64,000 nt of DNA from Microbacterium sp. Marseille-Q6648 (GTDB lineage: Bacteria > Actinomycetota > Actinomycetes > Actinomycetales > Microbacteriaceae). Position 1 is the first letter of the stretch. The number at the start of each line of letters is the position of its first letter. The stretch lies in NCBI RefSeq assembly GCF_943181415.1, contig NZ_CALPBZ010000001.1, positions 372,001 to 436,000 of the forward strand, read 5' to 3'. Made by a program: the position numbers and the translations under genes. Positions 1 to 8,952 of this stretch are shown here, piece after piece. The notes below the pieces were generated by a model, which searched no databases, had not been told where the DNA came from, and saw only the letters and a list, made by a program, of their open reading frames with translations.

Positions 1-265
1 TCGTCGTGGACGACGGCATCGCCACCGGCGCCACCGCCGAGGCGGCATGCCGGGCGCTGCGCGCGCGGGGCGCGGCGACGATCGTCCTGGCGGTCCCCGG
101 CGCCCCGTCCCGATGGGAGCCCGCCCCGATGTCGTCGACACGTACGTCTGCCCGCACCGGATGCCGGAGTTCTGGGCTGTCGGCGCCTTCTATGAGGACT
201 TCACCCAGACCGAGGACGCCGAGGTCGCCGCCCTGCTGGACGGTGACCTCGGCGTCGATCGCTGA
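1..265 (+). pseudogene. Phosphoribosyltransferase, C-terminal remnant with frameshift
   Basis: Cut off by the left edge. The reading frame beginning at base 3 encodes the PRPP-binding loop VVDDGIATGAT followed by a helix and strand, the signature of type I phosphoribosyltransferases. The rest of the fold (YVCPH, FWAVGAFYEDFTQT, EVAALL) lies in the frame beginning at base 2 and ends at the TGA of 263-265. The join falls between about 105 and 128, so one base appears to be missing relative to an intact gene. Neither frame alone gives the full domain. It could be a true pseudogene, a programmed shift (no slippery site is obvious) or a sequencing error. The gene converges on the DUF885 gene with only 14 bases between the two stops. 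Confidence 0.75.
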
Positions 266-279
266 CGGTTCCGACAGGC

Positions 280-1953
280 TCAGCGCACGAGGGCGGTGCG
301 CAGCGTGTCCAGTCCCACACCGCCCACGTCGAGGGCGCGCTTGTGGAACTGCTTGATCGAGAACGACGCGCCCTCGCGCTCGGCGACCTCGTCGCGCAGC
401 TGCTCCCAGATGCGCTGGCCGACCTTGTACGAGGGGGCCTGACCGGGCCAGCCCAGGTAGCGGTTGACCTCGAAGCGCACGAACTCCTCGGGCATGTTGA
501 CGTTCGCGAGCATGAACTGCAGCGCGTAATCGGCGTCCCAGACGCCGCTGCCGTCGGGACGCGGCTTCTCGAGGTGAACGCCGATGTCGAGGACGACGCG
601 GGCGGCGCGCATCCGCTGGCCGTCCAGCATGCCCAGGCGGTCGGCGGGGTCGTCGAGGTAGCCGAGCTGCTGCATGAGACGCTCGGCGTACAGCGCCCAG
701 CCCTCGGCGTGGCCACTCGTGCCGGCCAGCAGCCGACGCCACGAGTTGAGCTGCGCGCGGTTGTAGACGGCCTGCGCGATCTGGAGGTGATGACCCGGCA
801 CGCCCTCGTGGTAGACGGTCGTGAGCTCGCGCCAGGTGTCGAACTCGGTGACGCCCTCGGGCACCGACCACCACATCCGCCCGGGGCGCGAGAAATCGTC
901 GGTCGGACCCGTGTAGTAGATGCCGCCCTCGTTGGTGGGCGCGATCATGCACTCCAGACGCCGGATCGGATTTGCGATGTCGAAGTGGGTGCGTCCCAGC
1001 TCGGCGACGGCGCGGTCGCTGGTCTCCTGCATCCACTTCTGCAGCGCCTCGGTGCCGTGGAGCTTGTGGGAGGGATCCTGCTCGAGGAAGGCCACCGCCT
1101 CTTCGACCGACGCGCCCGGCTTGATCTCATCGGCGATCGCCTCCTGCTCGGCGACCATGCGCGCGAGTTCTTCGATGCCCCATTCATAGGTTTCGTCGAG
1201 ATCGATGGTGGCCCCGAGGAACCGACGCGAATGCAGTGCGTACAGCTCGCGACCGACGGCGTCCTTCTCCCCGGCGACCGGGGCGAGCTCGCCGCGCAGC
1301 ATGTCGGCGAGCTCGTCATAGGCGACGCGGGCGGCGTTGGCGTTGTCGGCCAGGTCGCGCGCGAGCGCCGCCGGCAGCTGACCCTCTGCGGGCGCGGCAT
1401 CTCCGGCGAACTGCGCGAAGAAGCCCGCCTTCGCGGTGTACCGCGCGATCTGCGTGACGACCTCCTCCACCTGGCGGCGCGCGGGCACGATGCCTTCGCC
1501 CATGCCGGTGCGCAGGGTCTCGACATAGCCGTCGACAGCCGCCGGCAGCGCATGGAGGCGCTCCGAGATGACCGACCAGTCGTCGGTGGTCGCCGTAGGC
1601 ATCAGATCGAAGACGGCGCGCAGGTCCTGCGCGGGACTGGCGATGACGTTGAGGTCGCGCAGGTGCCAGCGCGCCTCATGCAGCTCGAGGGCGAGATCCA
1701 GTTCGCGCGTCAGGTCGGCTTTGGTGACGACATCGATGTCGTCGGTCGTGGGCGCATCGCGCAGCGCGTCACGGGTGCGGCGCGCGGCCTCGGCGAGGTG
1801 TTCGTGGCCGGCGGGCGACGTGTCGCCGAATCGGCCGTTGTGCTCGAAGCGGCCGATGTAGGTGGCGACCGTCGGCTCGAGTTCGGCAAGAGTGTCCACC
1901 CACGCGTCGGCGATCGTGTCGACCGGCGTGGGAATGCGGGAGGCATCAGTCAT
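280..1953 (-). CDS. DUF885 family protein (putative metal-dependent peptidase-like)
   Basis: A 557-residue protein of the usual DUF885 length. The family hallmark HEGVPGHH is at residues 382-389, an HExxH-like zinc-binding arrangement, set in a mostly helical protein. No signal peptide or membrane segment is visible, so it is probably cytoplasmic. The substrate is not known; DUF885 proteins are generally described as putative peptidases. The ATG at 1953 is supported by the absence of an upstream Shine-Dalgarno at proper distance and by a TAGGCT hexamer exactly six bases before it, as expected for a leaderless message. It lies 55 bases downstream of polA on the same strand. Confidence 0.9.
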   Translation of the reverse strand: MTDASRIPTPVDTIADAWVDTLAELEPTVATYIGRFEHNGRFGDTSPAGHEHLAEAARRTRDALRDAPTTDDIDVVTKADLTRELDLALELHEARWHLRDLNVIASPAQDLRAVFDLMPTATTDDWSVISERLHALPAAVDGYVETLRTGMGEGIVPARRQVEEVVTQIARYTAKAGFFAQFAGDAAPAEGQLPAALARDLADNANAARVAYDELADMLRGELAPVAGEKDAVGRELYALHSRRFLGATIDLDETYEWGIEELARMVAEQEAIADEIKPGASVEEAVAFLEQDPSHKLHGTEALQKWMQETSDRAVAELGRTHFDIANPIRRLECMIAPTNEGGIYYTGPTDDFSRPGRMWWSVPEGVTEFDTWRELTTVYHEGVPGHHLQIAQAVYNRAQLNSWRRLLAGTSGHAEGWALYAERLMQQLGYLDDPADRLGMLDGQRMRAARVVLDIGVHLEKPRPDGSGVWDADYALQFMLANVNMPEEFVRFEVNRYLGWPGQAPSYKVGQRIWEQLRDEVAEREGASFSIKQFHKRALDVGGVGLDTLRTALVR

Positions 1954-1959
1954 CCCTCG

Positions 1960-1965
1960 AGCCTA
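1960..1965 (-). promoter_or_regulatory. Candidate -10 element, leaderless DUF885 gene
   Basis: TAGGCT on the minus strand, six bases before the ATG at 1953, fits the actinobacterial TAnnnT -10 hexamer with transcription starting at the A of the start codon. The context TTTAGGCTCG recurs before ruvA. No clear -35 is seen. Confidence 0.5.
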
Positions 1966-2008
1966 AACCGGCCCGCGCGCTCGAGCGAGGTGCGGGACCG
2001 GTCCGGAA

Positions 2009-4648
2009 TCAGTGTCCTGCCTCGTTCCAGTCGCCACCGCGCCCGATCTGCACGTCGAGCGGAACCGACAGCGCCGCGGCATCTCCCATCCGATCCCGGA
2101 CGACCTGCTCGGCGGCGTCCCACTCCCCCGGGGCGACCTCGACGACCAGTTCGTCGTGGATCTGCATGAGCACGCGGGACGCCAGGCCCTGGGCGGCGAA
2201 GTCGTCGTGGATGTGCACGAGCGCGATCTTCATGATGTCGGCGGCGCTGCCCTGGATGGGTGCGTTGAGCGCGGCGCGCTCTGCGTTCTCGCGCAGCACC
2301 CGGTTGGGGCTCGCGAGGTCCGGGAACGGCCGGCGGCGTCCGAAGATGGTCTCGGTGTACCCGTCGATGCGCGCCTGCTCGACCGAGGAGCGCAAGTAGT
2401 CCCTCACCGCGCCGAAGCGCGCGAAGTACTCCATCATGAGCTGCTTGGCCTCGGACTGATCGATGCGCAGCTGCTTGGACAGGCCGAACGCCGACAGGCC
2501 GTAGACCAGCCCGTACGACATCGCCTTGACCTTCGTGCGCATGGCGGCGGTGACGTCCTCGGGAGCGACGCCGAAGACACGTGCGCCCACGAACCGGTGC
2601 AGGTCCTCACCGGAGTTGAAGGCCTCGATGAGTCCCGGATCCTCGGACAGGTGCGCCATGATGCGCATCTCGATCTGGGAGTAGTCGGCGGTCAGCAGCG
2701 TCTCGTAGCCCGCGCCGACTTCGAAGGCCGCGCGGATCCGACGGCTCTCCTCCGTCCGCACCGGGATGTTCTGCAGGTTGGGATCCGTGCTCGACAGGCG
2801 TCCGGTCTGGCTTCCGGTCTGGACGTAGGTGGTGTGGATGCGGCCGTCGTCGCGGATCGATGTGTCGAGCGACTCGATGATCTGCCGGAGCTTGGTCGCC
2901 TCGCGATGCTGCAGCAGCAGATCGAGGAAGGGGTGGGGTGCGGTCTCCTGGAGGTCGGCGAGGACGGCGGCATCCGTGGAATACCCGGTCTTGGTCTTGC
3001 GCGTCTTCGGCAGCTGCAGCTCTTCGAACAGCACCTCCTGGAGCTGCTTCGGTGAGCCGAGGTTCACTTCGCGGCCGATGGCCGCGAAGGCGCGCTGCGC
3101 GATCCCGTCGGCGCGCTCCGCGAGATCGGCTGAGAACGCCGAGAGCTTCTCGTGCGAGACGGCGACTCCCGCCAGCTCCATGTCGGCCAGCGCCATGAGG
3201 GTCGGCAGCTCGATCTCGCGCAGGACGACGGCGACCGCGTCGGGGAGTTCTGCGCGCAGCGCCTCGGTCACGCGGAGTGCGAACCAGGCGAGCTGTCCCG
3301 GCGTCGCGCCCTCGGTCTCGGGCACGAGCTGCGTCGGATCCGCCTCGGGGAGCTTCTCGTCGAGATACCGATCCACGAGATCGGCCAGCGTTCTGTCGGG
3401 GAAGCTCGGCCGCAGCAGCCACCCCGCCAGGATGGGATCGAACGCGAGCCCTCCGACGGGAACGCCCACTCGGCGAAGCGCCTTCACCTGGTTCTTGGCA
3501 TCGCTGAGGATCTTCGGGGCCGGACCCGCCAGCCAGGATCCGAGCGCCGCGGACACCTCGTCGCTCCAGTCCGCCTCGGCCGCGGCATCCGTCGTGGCGA
3601 CGCCGATGCGCCGGGGAGTGCCGCCCTCGACGACGAGGCTGATCGCGACCTCGCCGTCGGCGGACTCCACCCAGGTCGCGAGCTCCGCGGGGGTCACCTG
3701 CGCCGGCGTCGGCATCGGTTTCGCCGGACCCGCGGTGGAGGGCGCCATCGCCTCGTCGACCCCGGCGGCTTCGAACACGCGCGGGAGCAGCGTGCGGAAC
3801 TCCAGCCGGGCGAAGATCTCGCGCACGGCCTGCGCGTCGATCGGGCGCACCTGCAGGTCGGCCGGTCCGACGGGCAGCTCCACGTCGGTCAGCAGGCGGT
3901 TGAGCGCTCGGTTGCGGCGGACATCGTCGAGGTGTTCGCGGAGATTTCCCCCGACGACGCCCTTGATCTCGTCGGAGCGCGACAGCAGCTCGTCGAGGGA
4001 CCCGAACTGCGTCAGCCACTTCACCGCCGTCTTCTCGCCCACCTTCGGCACGCCGGGCAGGTTGTCGCTGGTCTCGCCCACGAGAGCGGCGATGTCGGGG
4101 TACTGCGCGGGCGGCAGGCCGTACTTCTCGAGGACCGCCGCGGGGTCGTACCGCTTGAGCTGCGACACACCCTGCACGTTCGGGTAGAGCAGCGTGACGT
4201 CGTCGGTGACGAGCTGGATGGTGTCGCGGTCGCCCGAGCAGACGAGGACCCGGAACCCCTGCTCGGCAGCCTGAGTGGCCAGGGTGGCGAGGATGTCGTC
4301 GGCCTCGATGTCCTCCTTCTGGAGCACGGGGATGCTCATGGCGGCCAGGCAGTCCTGCAGCAGCGGGATCTGCCCCTTGAACTCCGACGGCGTCTCGGAG
4401 CGGTTGGCCTTGTACTCGCTGTACTCGCGGGTGCGGAAGGACTGCCGCGACGTGTCGAACGCGACCGCCATGTGGGTCGGCTTCTCAGCCTTGATGAGGT
4501 TGACGAGCATGGCCAGGAACCCGTAGATGCCGTTGGTGTGCTGGCCGTCCTTCGTCGAGAAGTTGTCGACGGGGAGAGCGTAGAAAGCCCGGTACGCGAG
4601 CGAATGGCCGTCGACGACGAGGAGGGTAGGCTTTGCGGAGTCCGTCAC
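2009..4648 (-). CDS. polA: DNA polymerase I
   Basis: An 879-residue family A polymerase used for gap filling and Okazaki fragment maturation. The N-terminal 5' nuclease domain (about residues 7-295) carries the acidic residues of VVDGHS, EADD and SGDRD. The middle 3'-5' exonuclease domain (about 315-475) has lost its metal ligands: where the family has DTE there is ISLVVEGG, and the later Asp positions are also absent, so proofreading is probably dead. The polymerase domain is intact: DYSQIE (655-660), R704/K708/Y712/Y716 in the finger helix, and HDE (831-833). Tyr712 stands where E. coli has Phe762. The start is a GTG with TAGGCT six bases upstream and no Shine-Dalgarno. Confidence 0.98.
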   Translation of the reverse strand: MTDSAKPTLLVVDGHSLAYRAFYALPVDNFSTKDGQHTNGIYGFLAMLVNLIKAEKPTHMAVAFDTSRQSFRTREYSEYKANRSETPSEFKGQIPLLQDCLAAMSIPVLQKEDIEADDILATLATQAAEQGFRVLVCSGDRDTIQLVTDDVTLLYPNVQGVSQLKRYDPAAVLEKYGLPPAQYPDIAALVGETSDNLPGVPKVGEKTAVKWLTQFGSLDELLSRSDEIKGVVGGNLREHLDDVRRNRALNRLLTDVELPVGPADLQVRPIDAQAVREIFARLEFRTLLPRVFEAAGVDEAMAPSTAGPAKPMPTPAQVTPAELATWVESADGEVAISLVVEGGTPRRIGVATTDAAAEADWSDEVSAALGSWLAGPAPKILSDAKNQVKALRRVGVPVGGLAFDPILAGWLLRPSFPDRTLADLVDRYLDEKLPEADPTQLVPETEGATPGQLAWFALRVTEALRAELPDAVAVVLREIELPTLMALADMELAGVAVSHEKLSAFSADLAERADGIAQRAFAAIGREVNLGSPKQLQEVLFEELQLPKTRKTKTGYSTDAAVLADLQETAPHPFLDLLLQHREATKLRQIIESLDTSIRDDGRIHTTYVQTGSQTGRLSSTDPNLQNIPVRTEESRRIRAAFEVGAGYETLLTADYSQIEMRIMAHLSEDPGLIEAFNSGEDLHRFVGARVFGVAPEDVTAAMRTKVKAMSYGLVYGLSAFGLSKQLRIDQSEAKQLMMEYFARFGAVRDYLRSSVEQARIDGYTETIFGRRRPFPDLASPNRVLRENAERAALNAPIQGSAADIMKIALVHIHDDFAAQGLASRVLMQIHDELVVEVAPGEWDAAEQVVRDRMGDAAALSVPLDVQIGRGGDWNEAGH

Positions 4649-4654
4649 CCCGAC

Positions 4655-4660
4655 AGCCTA
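4655..4660 (-). promoter_or_regulatory. Candidate -10 element, leaderless polA
   Basis: TAGGCT lies six bases before the polA GTG. It is the loop of a small inverted repeat (CCCCGAC at 4648-4654 and GTCGGGG at 4661-4667 on the plus strand), which overlaps the start codon. The spacing predicts transcription from the G of GTG. Confidence 0.5.
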
Positions 4661-4707
4661 GTCGGGGCCTTCGACAGCCCTGTCCCGGTCGATCCCGAAG
4701 GTGCGCC

Positions 4708-5139
4708 ATGCCCGAGAACTCCCCCGCCGACGCCGACGGTCTGGAGTGGGCATCGCGCCGCGGCATGGGTGCGCTGGCCGAGCGGATGGGGATGGCGTTC
4801 ACCGAGTTCTCGGTGGAGCGGTGCGTCGCGACCATGCCGGTCGAGGGGAACACCCAGCCGGTCGGCCTCATGCACGGCGGTGCGTACGTCGTCCTCGGCG
4901 AGTCCCTCGGCTCGATGGCGGCGAACCTGCACGCGGGTCCCGGGCGACTCGCGGTCGGAGTCGACATCAACGCGACGCACACGCGCTCGGCGACGTCGGG
5001 GGTGGTGACCGGGGTGTGCACGCCGGTGCACCTCGGCCGCACCATCACCGTGCACGAGATCGTCGTGACCGACGATCAGGGCAGGCGCTGCTCGACCATC
5101 CGCATCACCAACCACATCCGCGTCATGCCCCGGGAATGA
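4708..5139 (+). CDS. Hotdog-fold thioesterase, MenI/YdiI type
   Basis: A 143-residue acyl-CoA thioesterase of the PaaI/YdiI group. Visible motifs are GLMHGGAYVVLGESLGS with the active-site region at about residues 50-66, then INATHTRSA and GVCTPVHLG. These match, from memory, the E. coli DHNA-CoA thioesterase MenI (YdiI) closely enough to suggest a role in menaquinone synthesis or general CoA-ester hydrolysis; the substrate is not proved by the sequence. The ATG at 4708 follows a GAAGG ribosome site. It is divergent from polA (59 bases) and convergent with the ANTAR regulator, with a strong hairpin between the stops. Confidence 0.9.
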   Translation: MPENSPADADGLEWASRRGMGALAERMGMAFTEFSVERCVATMPVEGNTQPVGLMHGGAYVVLGESLGSMAANLHAGPGRLAVGVDINATHTRSATSGVVTGVCTPVHLGRTITVHEIVVTDDQGRRCSTIRITNHIRVMPRE

Positions 5140-5141
5140 CA

Positions 5142-5172
5142 GAGCGGATGCCGGAGGTTCCGGCATCCGCTC
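5142..5172. terminator. Bidirectional hairpin terminator
   Basis: A perfect 13-bp inverted repeat (5142-5154 with 5160-5172) with a five-base loop sits between the converging thioesterase and ANTAR genes. There is no T-tract, as is common in high-GC actinobacteria. Each arm contains GGATGCC or its complement, an enriched heptamer in this window. Confidence 0.75.
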
Positions 5173-5190
5173 ATCGTCGACGCTCGGGTG

Positions 5191-5814
5191 TCAGCCCTTC
5201 TTGGGCGCGAGCTGTTCGATGATGGCCTTGGCGACGTCCTGCATGGTGAGACGGCGATCCATCGACGCCTTCTGGATCCAACGGAAGGCCTCGGGCTCGC
5301 TCAAGCCCATCTTCTCGTTGAGGAGGCCCTTAGCGCGGTCCACGAGCTTGCGGGTCTCGAACCGCTCGACCATGTCGGCGACCTCGGCCTCGAGGGTGAT
5401 GATCTGCTCGTAGCGGGCCAGGGCGATCTCGATCGCCGGCAGCAGGTCGTTGGGGGTGAAGGGCTTGACCACGTAAGCCAGGGCCCCTGCCTCGCTCGCG
5501 CGCTCGACGAGCTCCTTCTGGCTGAAGGCGGTGAGCAGCACGACCGGTGCGACGTGGTTCTTGCTGAGCTTCTCGGCCGCCGAGATGCCGTCGAGCTGGG
5601 GCATCTTGACGTCCATGATGACGAGGTCCGGACGCAGCTCGGTGGCCAGCTGGACCGCCGTCTCGCCGTCGCCGGCTTCTCCGACGACGTCGAAGCCGTT
5701 GTCGCGGAGGATCTCGACGATGTCGAGGCGGATCAGCGACTCGTCCTCCGCAACGACGACGCGACGAGGTGTCGAAGGGGCTGCGGGGACGTTCTGCTCT
5801 TGCTCGGTCACCAT
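5191..5814 (-). CDS. pdtaR: ANTAR-domain response regulator (PdtaR-like)
   Basis: A 207-residue two-domain regulator. Residues 19-135 are a receiver domain with acidic pocket EDE at 23-25, the phospho-acceptor Asp68 in IMDVKMP, and a Lys in VVKPF. Residues about 140-195 form an ANTAR RNA-binding domain with DRAKGLLNEKMGLSEPEAFRWIQ. In mycobacteria the equivalent PdtaR (Rv1626), phosphorylated by PdtaS, works by binding RNA and antiterminating. No partner kinase is next to it here. Start: the ATG at 5814 gives 207 residues, but the next codon, GTG at 5811, lies exactly six bases after TAGGAT and may be the true leaderless start. Confidence 0.95.
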   Translation of the reverse strand: MVTEQEQNVPAAPSTPRRVVVAEDESLIRLDIVEILRDNGFDVVGEAGDGETAVQLATELRPDLVIMDVKMPQLDGISAAEKLSKNHVAPVVLLTAFSQKELVERASEAGALAYVVKPFTPNDLLPAIEIALARYEQIITLEAEVADMVERFETRKLVDRAKGLLNEKMGLSEPEAFRWIQKASMDRRLTMQDVAKAIIEQLAPKKG

Positions 5815-5817
5815 TGA

Positions 5818-5823
5818 ATCCTA
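5818..5823 (-). promoter_or_regulatory. Candidate -10 element, ANTAR regulator
   Basis: TAGGAT, six bases before the GTG at 5811 and three before the ATG at 5814. The spacing favours a leaderless message starting at GTG. The divergent tRNA-Leu promoter must share this 36-base gap; TATGGT at 5827-5832 is a possible plus-strand -10 for the tRNA. Confidence 0.45.
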
Positions 5824-5850
5824 CGGTATGGTCAATCGCGGACGTGCCCG

Positions 5851-5933
5851 GCCGGTGTGGCGGAATGGCAGACGCGACCGACTCAAACTCGGTTGCCCGA
5901 GAGGGCGTGTGGGTTCGACTCCCACCACCGGTA
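5851..5933 (+). tRNA. tRNA-Leu (anticodon CAA)
   Basis: An 83-base class II tRNA with acceptor GCCGGTG/CACCGGT (a G-U at the end), D-stem GCG/CGC, anticodon stem ACCGA/TCGGT with loop CTCAAAC (anticodon CAA, reading UUG), a long variable arm GCCC-GAGA-GGGC, and T-arm GTGGG-TTCGACT-CCCAC. The CCA end is not encoded. It stands alone and is followed four bases later by a hairpin. Confidence 0.95.
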
Positions 5934-5936
5934 CGC

Positions 5937-5975
5937 CCAGAGCGGCGCCCCGCCGAAGGCAGGGCGCCGCTCTGG
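5937..5975. terminator. Bidirectional hairpin terminator after tRNA-Leu and pyk
   Basis: A perfect 14-bp inverted repeat (5937-5950 with 5962-5975) around an 11-base loop separates the end of tRNA-Leu from the end of the converging pyk gene. Confidence 0.75.
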
Positions 5976-5986
5976 TCCCGCGGGCG

Positions 5987-7435
5987 TCAGTCGCGCGTCT
6001 TGTAGATCGGCGCCTTGCCGTGTACCGCGTCTCCGACCTTGTGGATGCGGATGTCGTTGGTCGAGCCGATGATCCCGGGAGGGGAGCCCGAGATCACGAC
6101 GACCTTGTCGCCCACCTTGGCCAGGTCGTTCGACAGCAGATAGTCGTCCACCTGGATGAACATCAGATCGGTGTGCGCGACGTGCTCGACGAGCGTCGAC
6201 TGCACGCCCCAGGTCACCGCCATGCGGCGACGGATCGCGGGCTCCGGCGCGAACCCGATCATCGGGATGTGCGGACGCAGGCGCGACATCCGGCGGGCGG
6301 TGTCGCCGGACTCGGTGAAGATGCAGAGGTACTTGGCCTCGACGAACTCCGCCACCTCCATCGCGGCGAGGGTGATCGCGCCACCCTGCGTGCGCGGCTT
6401 GGTGGTGAGGGGGGCGATGCGCTCGAGACCGTGCTCTTCGGTGGACTCGATGATGCGCGCCATGGTCTCGACGACGATGACGGGGTACTCCCCCACGCTC
6501 GTCTCGCCGGACAGCATGACCGCGTCGGCGCCGTCGAGGACGGCGTTGGCGACGTCGCTGGTCTCGGCGCGGGTGGGCACCGGACTGTTGATCATCGACT
6601 CGAGCATCTGCGTCGCGACGATGACGGGCTTGGCCATGCGCCGGCAGAGCTCCACCGCGCGCTTCTGCACGATCGGCACCGCTTCGAGGGGCAGCTCGAC
6701 GCCGAGGTCGCCGCGGGCGACCATGATGCCGTCGAACGCGTCGATGATCTCTTCGAGGTTGTCGACCGCCTGCGGCTTCTCGATCTTGGCGATGACCGGG
6801 ACGTGACGTCCCTCCTCGGCCATGATGACGTGCACCCGCTGCACGTCCTTCGCGCTCCGGACGAACGAGAGCGCGATGAGGTCCGCACCCGCCTGGAGGC
6901 CCCAGCGCAGATCCGCTTCGTCCTTCTCCGACAGTGCGGGGACGTTCACGGCGACGCCGGGAAGGTTGATCCCCTTGTTGTTGGAGACCGGACCGCCGAC
7001 GATGACCTTCGTGGTCACGACCGTCCCGTCGGATTCCACGACCTCGACACGGACCTTGCCGTCGTCGATCAGGAGGGTGTCGCCGGGCTTGACGTCCTGC
7101 GGCAGTCCCTTGAACGTGGTGGAGCAGATCTCCTTGGTGCCGGGGATGTCCTCGACGGTGATCTTGAAGATGTCGCCCTCGGCGAGCTCGTGGGGTCCGT
7201 CGGCGAAGCGGCCGAGGCGGATCTTCGGACCCTGCAGGTCCACGAGCACCGCCACGGCGCGTCCGGCGTCATCTGCCGCCTTGCGGACGTTGGCGAAGTT
7301 GTTCTCGTGGACCGAGTAGTCCCCGTGGCTGAGGTTGAAGCGGGCGACATCCACTCCGGCGTCGATGATGGCTCGCACCATCTCGTACGTCGAAGTCGCG
7401 GGGCCCAGGGTGGCGACGATCTTGGCGCGTCTCAT
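5987..7435 (-). CDS. pyk: Pyruvate kinase
   Basis: A 482-residue cytosolic glycolytic enzyme making ATP and pyruvate from phosphoenolpyruvate and ADP. It opens with RRAKIVATLGPAT, followed by DVARFNLSHGD, the catalytic-lysine region IAKIEKPQAV and VARGDLGVE. Length is typical for bacterial type II. The frame stays open upstream into gltD, but the ATG at 7435 is right because the family N-terminus begins there and GGAGAAAG precedes it. It follows gltD by 50 bases and may be driven partly by a hexamer overlapping the gltD stop. Confidence 0.98.
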   Translation of the reverse strand: MRRAKIVATLGPATSTYEMVRAIIDAGVDVARFNLSHGDYSVHENNFANVRKAADDAGRAVAVLVDLQGPKIRLGRFADGPHELAEGDIFKITVEDIPGTKEICSTTFKGLPQDVKPGDTLLIDDGKVRVEVVESDGTVVTTKVIVGGPVSNNKGINLPGVAVNVPALSEKDEADLRWGLQAGADLIALSFVRSAKDVQRVHVIMAEEGRHVPVIAKIEKPQAVDNLEEIIDAFDGIMVARGDLGVELPLEAVPIVQKRAVELCRRMAKPVIVATQMLESMINSPVPTRAETSDVANAVLDGADAVMLSGETSVGEYPVIVVETMARIIESTEEHGLERIAPLTTKPRTQGGAITLAAMEVAEFVEAKYLCIFTESGDTARRMSRLRPHIPMIGFAPEPAIRRRMAVTWGVQSTLVEHVAHTDLMFIQVDDYLLSNDLAKVGDKVVVISGSPPGIIGSTNDIRIHKVGDAVHGKAPIYKTRD

Positions 7436-7482
7436 TCCGTGCTTTCTCCGGTGGGGTATTCGGATGGCCGAAGGCCGTGGAC

Positions 7483-7488
7483 AGCCTA
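7483..7488 (-). promoter_or_regulatory. Candidate -10 element for pyk, overlapping gltD stop
   Basis: TAGGCT on the minus strand; its first three bases are the gltD stop codon. It lies 47 bases before the pyk ATG. The -35 is not clear. Confidence 0.35.
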
Positions 7489-8952
7489 CGCGTGCTGCAG
7501 ACCGATGGCGACATCGGTCGGGCGGACCGGGGCGGGCAGTTCCGTCTCGCCCATGAGGAACTCGTCGACGCGCGCTGCGGCGGCGCGTCCCTCGGCGATG
7601 GCCCACACGATGAGCGACTGACCGCGCCCCGCGTCGCCGGCCACGAACACGCCCGAAGCGGTCGCCTGGTACTCGTCGTCGCGGCGCAGGATGCCCCGGT
7701 CGGTGAACTGGGCGCCCAGCTGCTCCTCGAGTCCGGCGCGCTCGGGCCCGGTGAAGCCCATCGCGATGAGCACCAGGTCGGCGGGGATGTCGCGCTCCGT
7801 GCCGCTCTTGGGCACACGGCGGCCGTCGACGAACTCGGTCTCGGCCACGCGCAGCGCGCGCACCTCGCCGGCGTCGTTGCTCAGGAACTCCACGGTAGAG
7901 GCGAGGTAGCTGCGCTCCCCGCCTTCCTCATGGGCCGACGAGATCTCGAACACGGTCGGGGCCATCGGCCACGGCTGGTGGTCGGGGCGCTCGGAGGGCG
8001 GCTGCTTGCCGATCGCGAGGTTGGTGACGCTCAGGGCGCCGTGGCGGTGCGCCGTTCCGATGCAGTCCGCGCCGGTGTCGCCGCCGCCGATGACCACGAC
8101 GTGCTTGCCCTCGGCGCTGATCTGGTTCGGCACGCTGTCTCCTGCGACCGCACGGTTGGACTCGACGAGGTACTCCATGGCGAAGTGCACGCCGGCGAGG
8201 TCGCGGCCCGGGATGGGGAGGTCTCGCGGGATCGTCGCGCCGGTCGCGATGACCACCGCGTCATAGCGGGCCCGCAGGTCCGCCCACGAGATGTCCTTGC
8301 CGATCTCGACGCCCGCTCGGAAGCGCGTGCCCTCGTCCTGCATCTGCCGGAGGCGCGATTCGAGGTGGCGCTTCTCCATCTTGAAATCGGGGATGCCGTA
8401 GCGCAGGAGTCCGCCGATCCGGTCGTCGCGCTCGAAGACCGCGACGGTGTGACCCGCGCGGGTCAGCTGCTGGGCTGCGGCCAGACCCGCAGGTCCGGAC
8501 CCGACGACGGCGACCGTCTTGCCGGTGAGGCGGCCCGGAGGCTCCGCTTCCACCCACCCGTTCGCGAAGGCCTCGTCGATCGTCGAGACCTCGATCTGCT
8601 TGATCGTCACGGCGGGCTGGTTGATGCCCAGCACGCACGCGCTCTCGCAGGGGGCCGGGCACAGGCGGCCTGTGAACTCGGGGAAGTTGTTGGTGGCGTG
8701 CAGGCGCTCGATGGCCGAGCGCCCCTCGCCGCGCCACGTGAGGTCGTTCCACTCCGGGATCAGATTGCCCAGGGGGCAGCCCTGATGACAGAACGGGATG
8801 CCGCAGTCCATGCACCGCCCCGCCTGTCGGCGGATGACGGCGGAATCGGCGTTCTCGTACACTTCCTTCCAGTCCATGATGCGGACCGGAACGGGCCGGC
8901 GGGGCGGGAGCTCCCGCTCGGTGACTTTCAGAAAGCCCTTCGGGTCAGCCAC
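7486..8952 (-). CDS. gltD: Glutamate synthase (NADPH) small subunit
   Basis: A 488-residue FAD/NADPH-binding beta subunit that passes electrons to the GltB active site. The N-terminus carries the cysteine cluster [17 protein letters not shown] for Fe-S binding, followed by two dinucleotide-binding folds: [15 protein letters not shown] and [12 protein letters not shown]. The GTG start at 8952 overlaps the gltB stop by eight bases (GTGGCTGA), consistent with coupled translation and 1:1 subunit production. Confidence 0.98.
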   Translation of the reverse strand: MADPKGFLKVTERELPPRRPVPVRIMDWKEVYENADSAVIRRQAGRCMDCGIPFCHQGCPLGNLIPEWNDLTWRGEGRSAIERLHATNNFPEFTGRLCPAPCESACVLGINQPAVTIKQIEVSTIDEAFANGWVEAEPPGRLTGKTVAVVGSGPAGLAAAQQLTRAGHTVAVFERDDRIGGLLRYGIPDFKMEKRHLESRLRQMQDEGTRFRAGVEIGKDISWADLRARYDAVVIATGATIPRDLPIPGRDLAGVHFAMEYLVESNRAVAGDSVPNQISAEGKHVVVIGGGDTGADCIGTAHRHGALSVTNLAIGKQPPSERPDHQPWPMAPTVFEISSAHEEGGERSYLASTVEFLSNDAGEVRALRVAETEFVDGRRVPKSGTERDIPADLVLIAMGFTGPERAGLEEQLGAQFTDRGILRRDDEYQATASGVFVAGDAGRGQSLIVWAIAEGRAAAARVDEFLMGETELPAPVRPTDVAIGLQHA

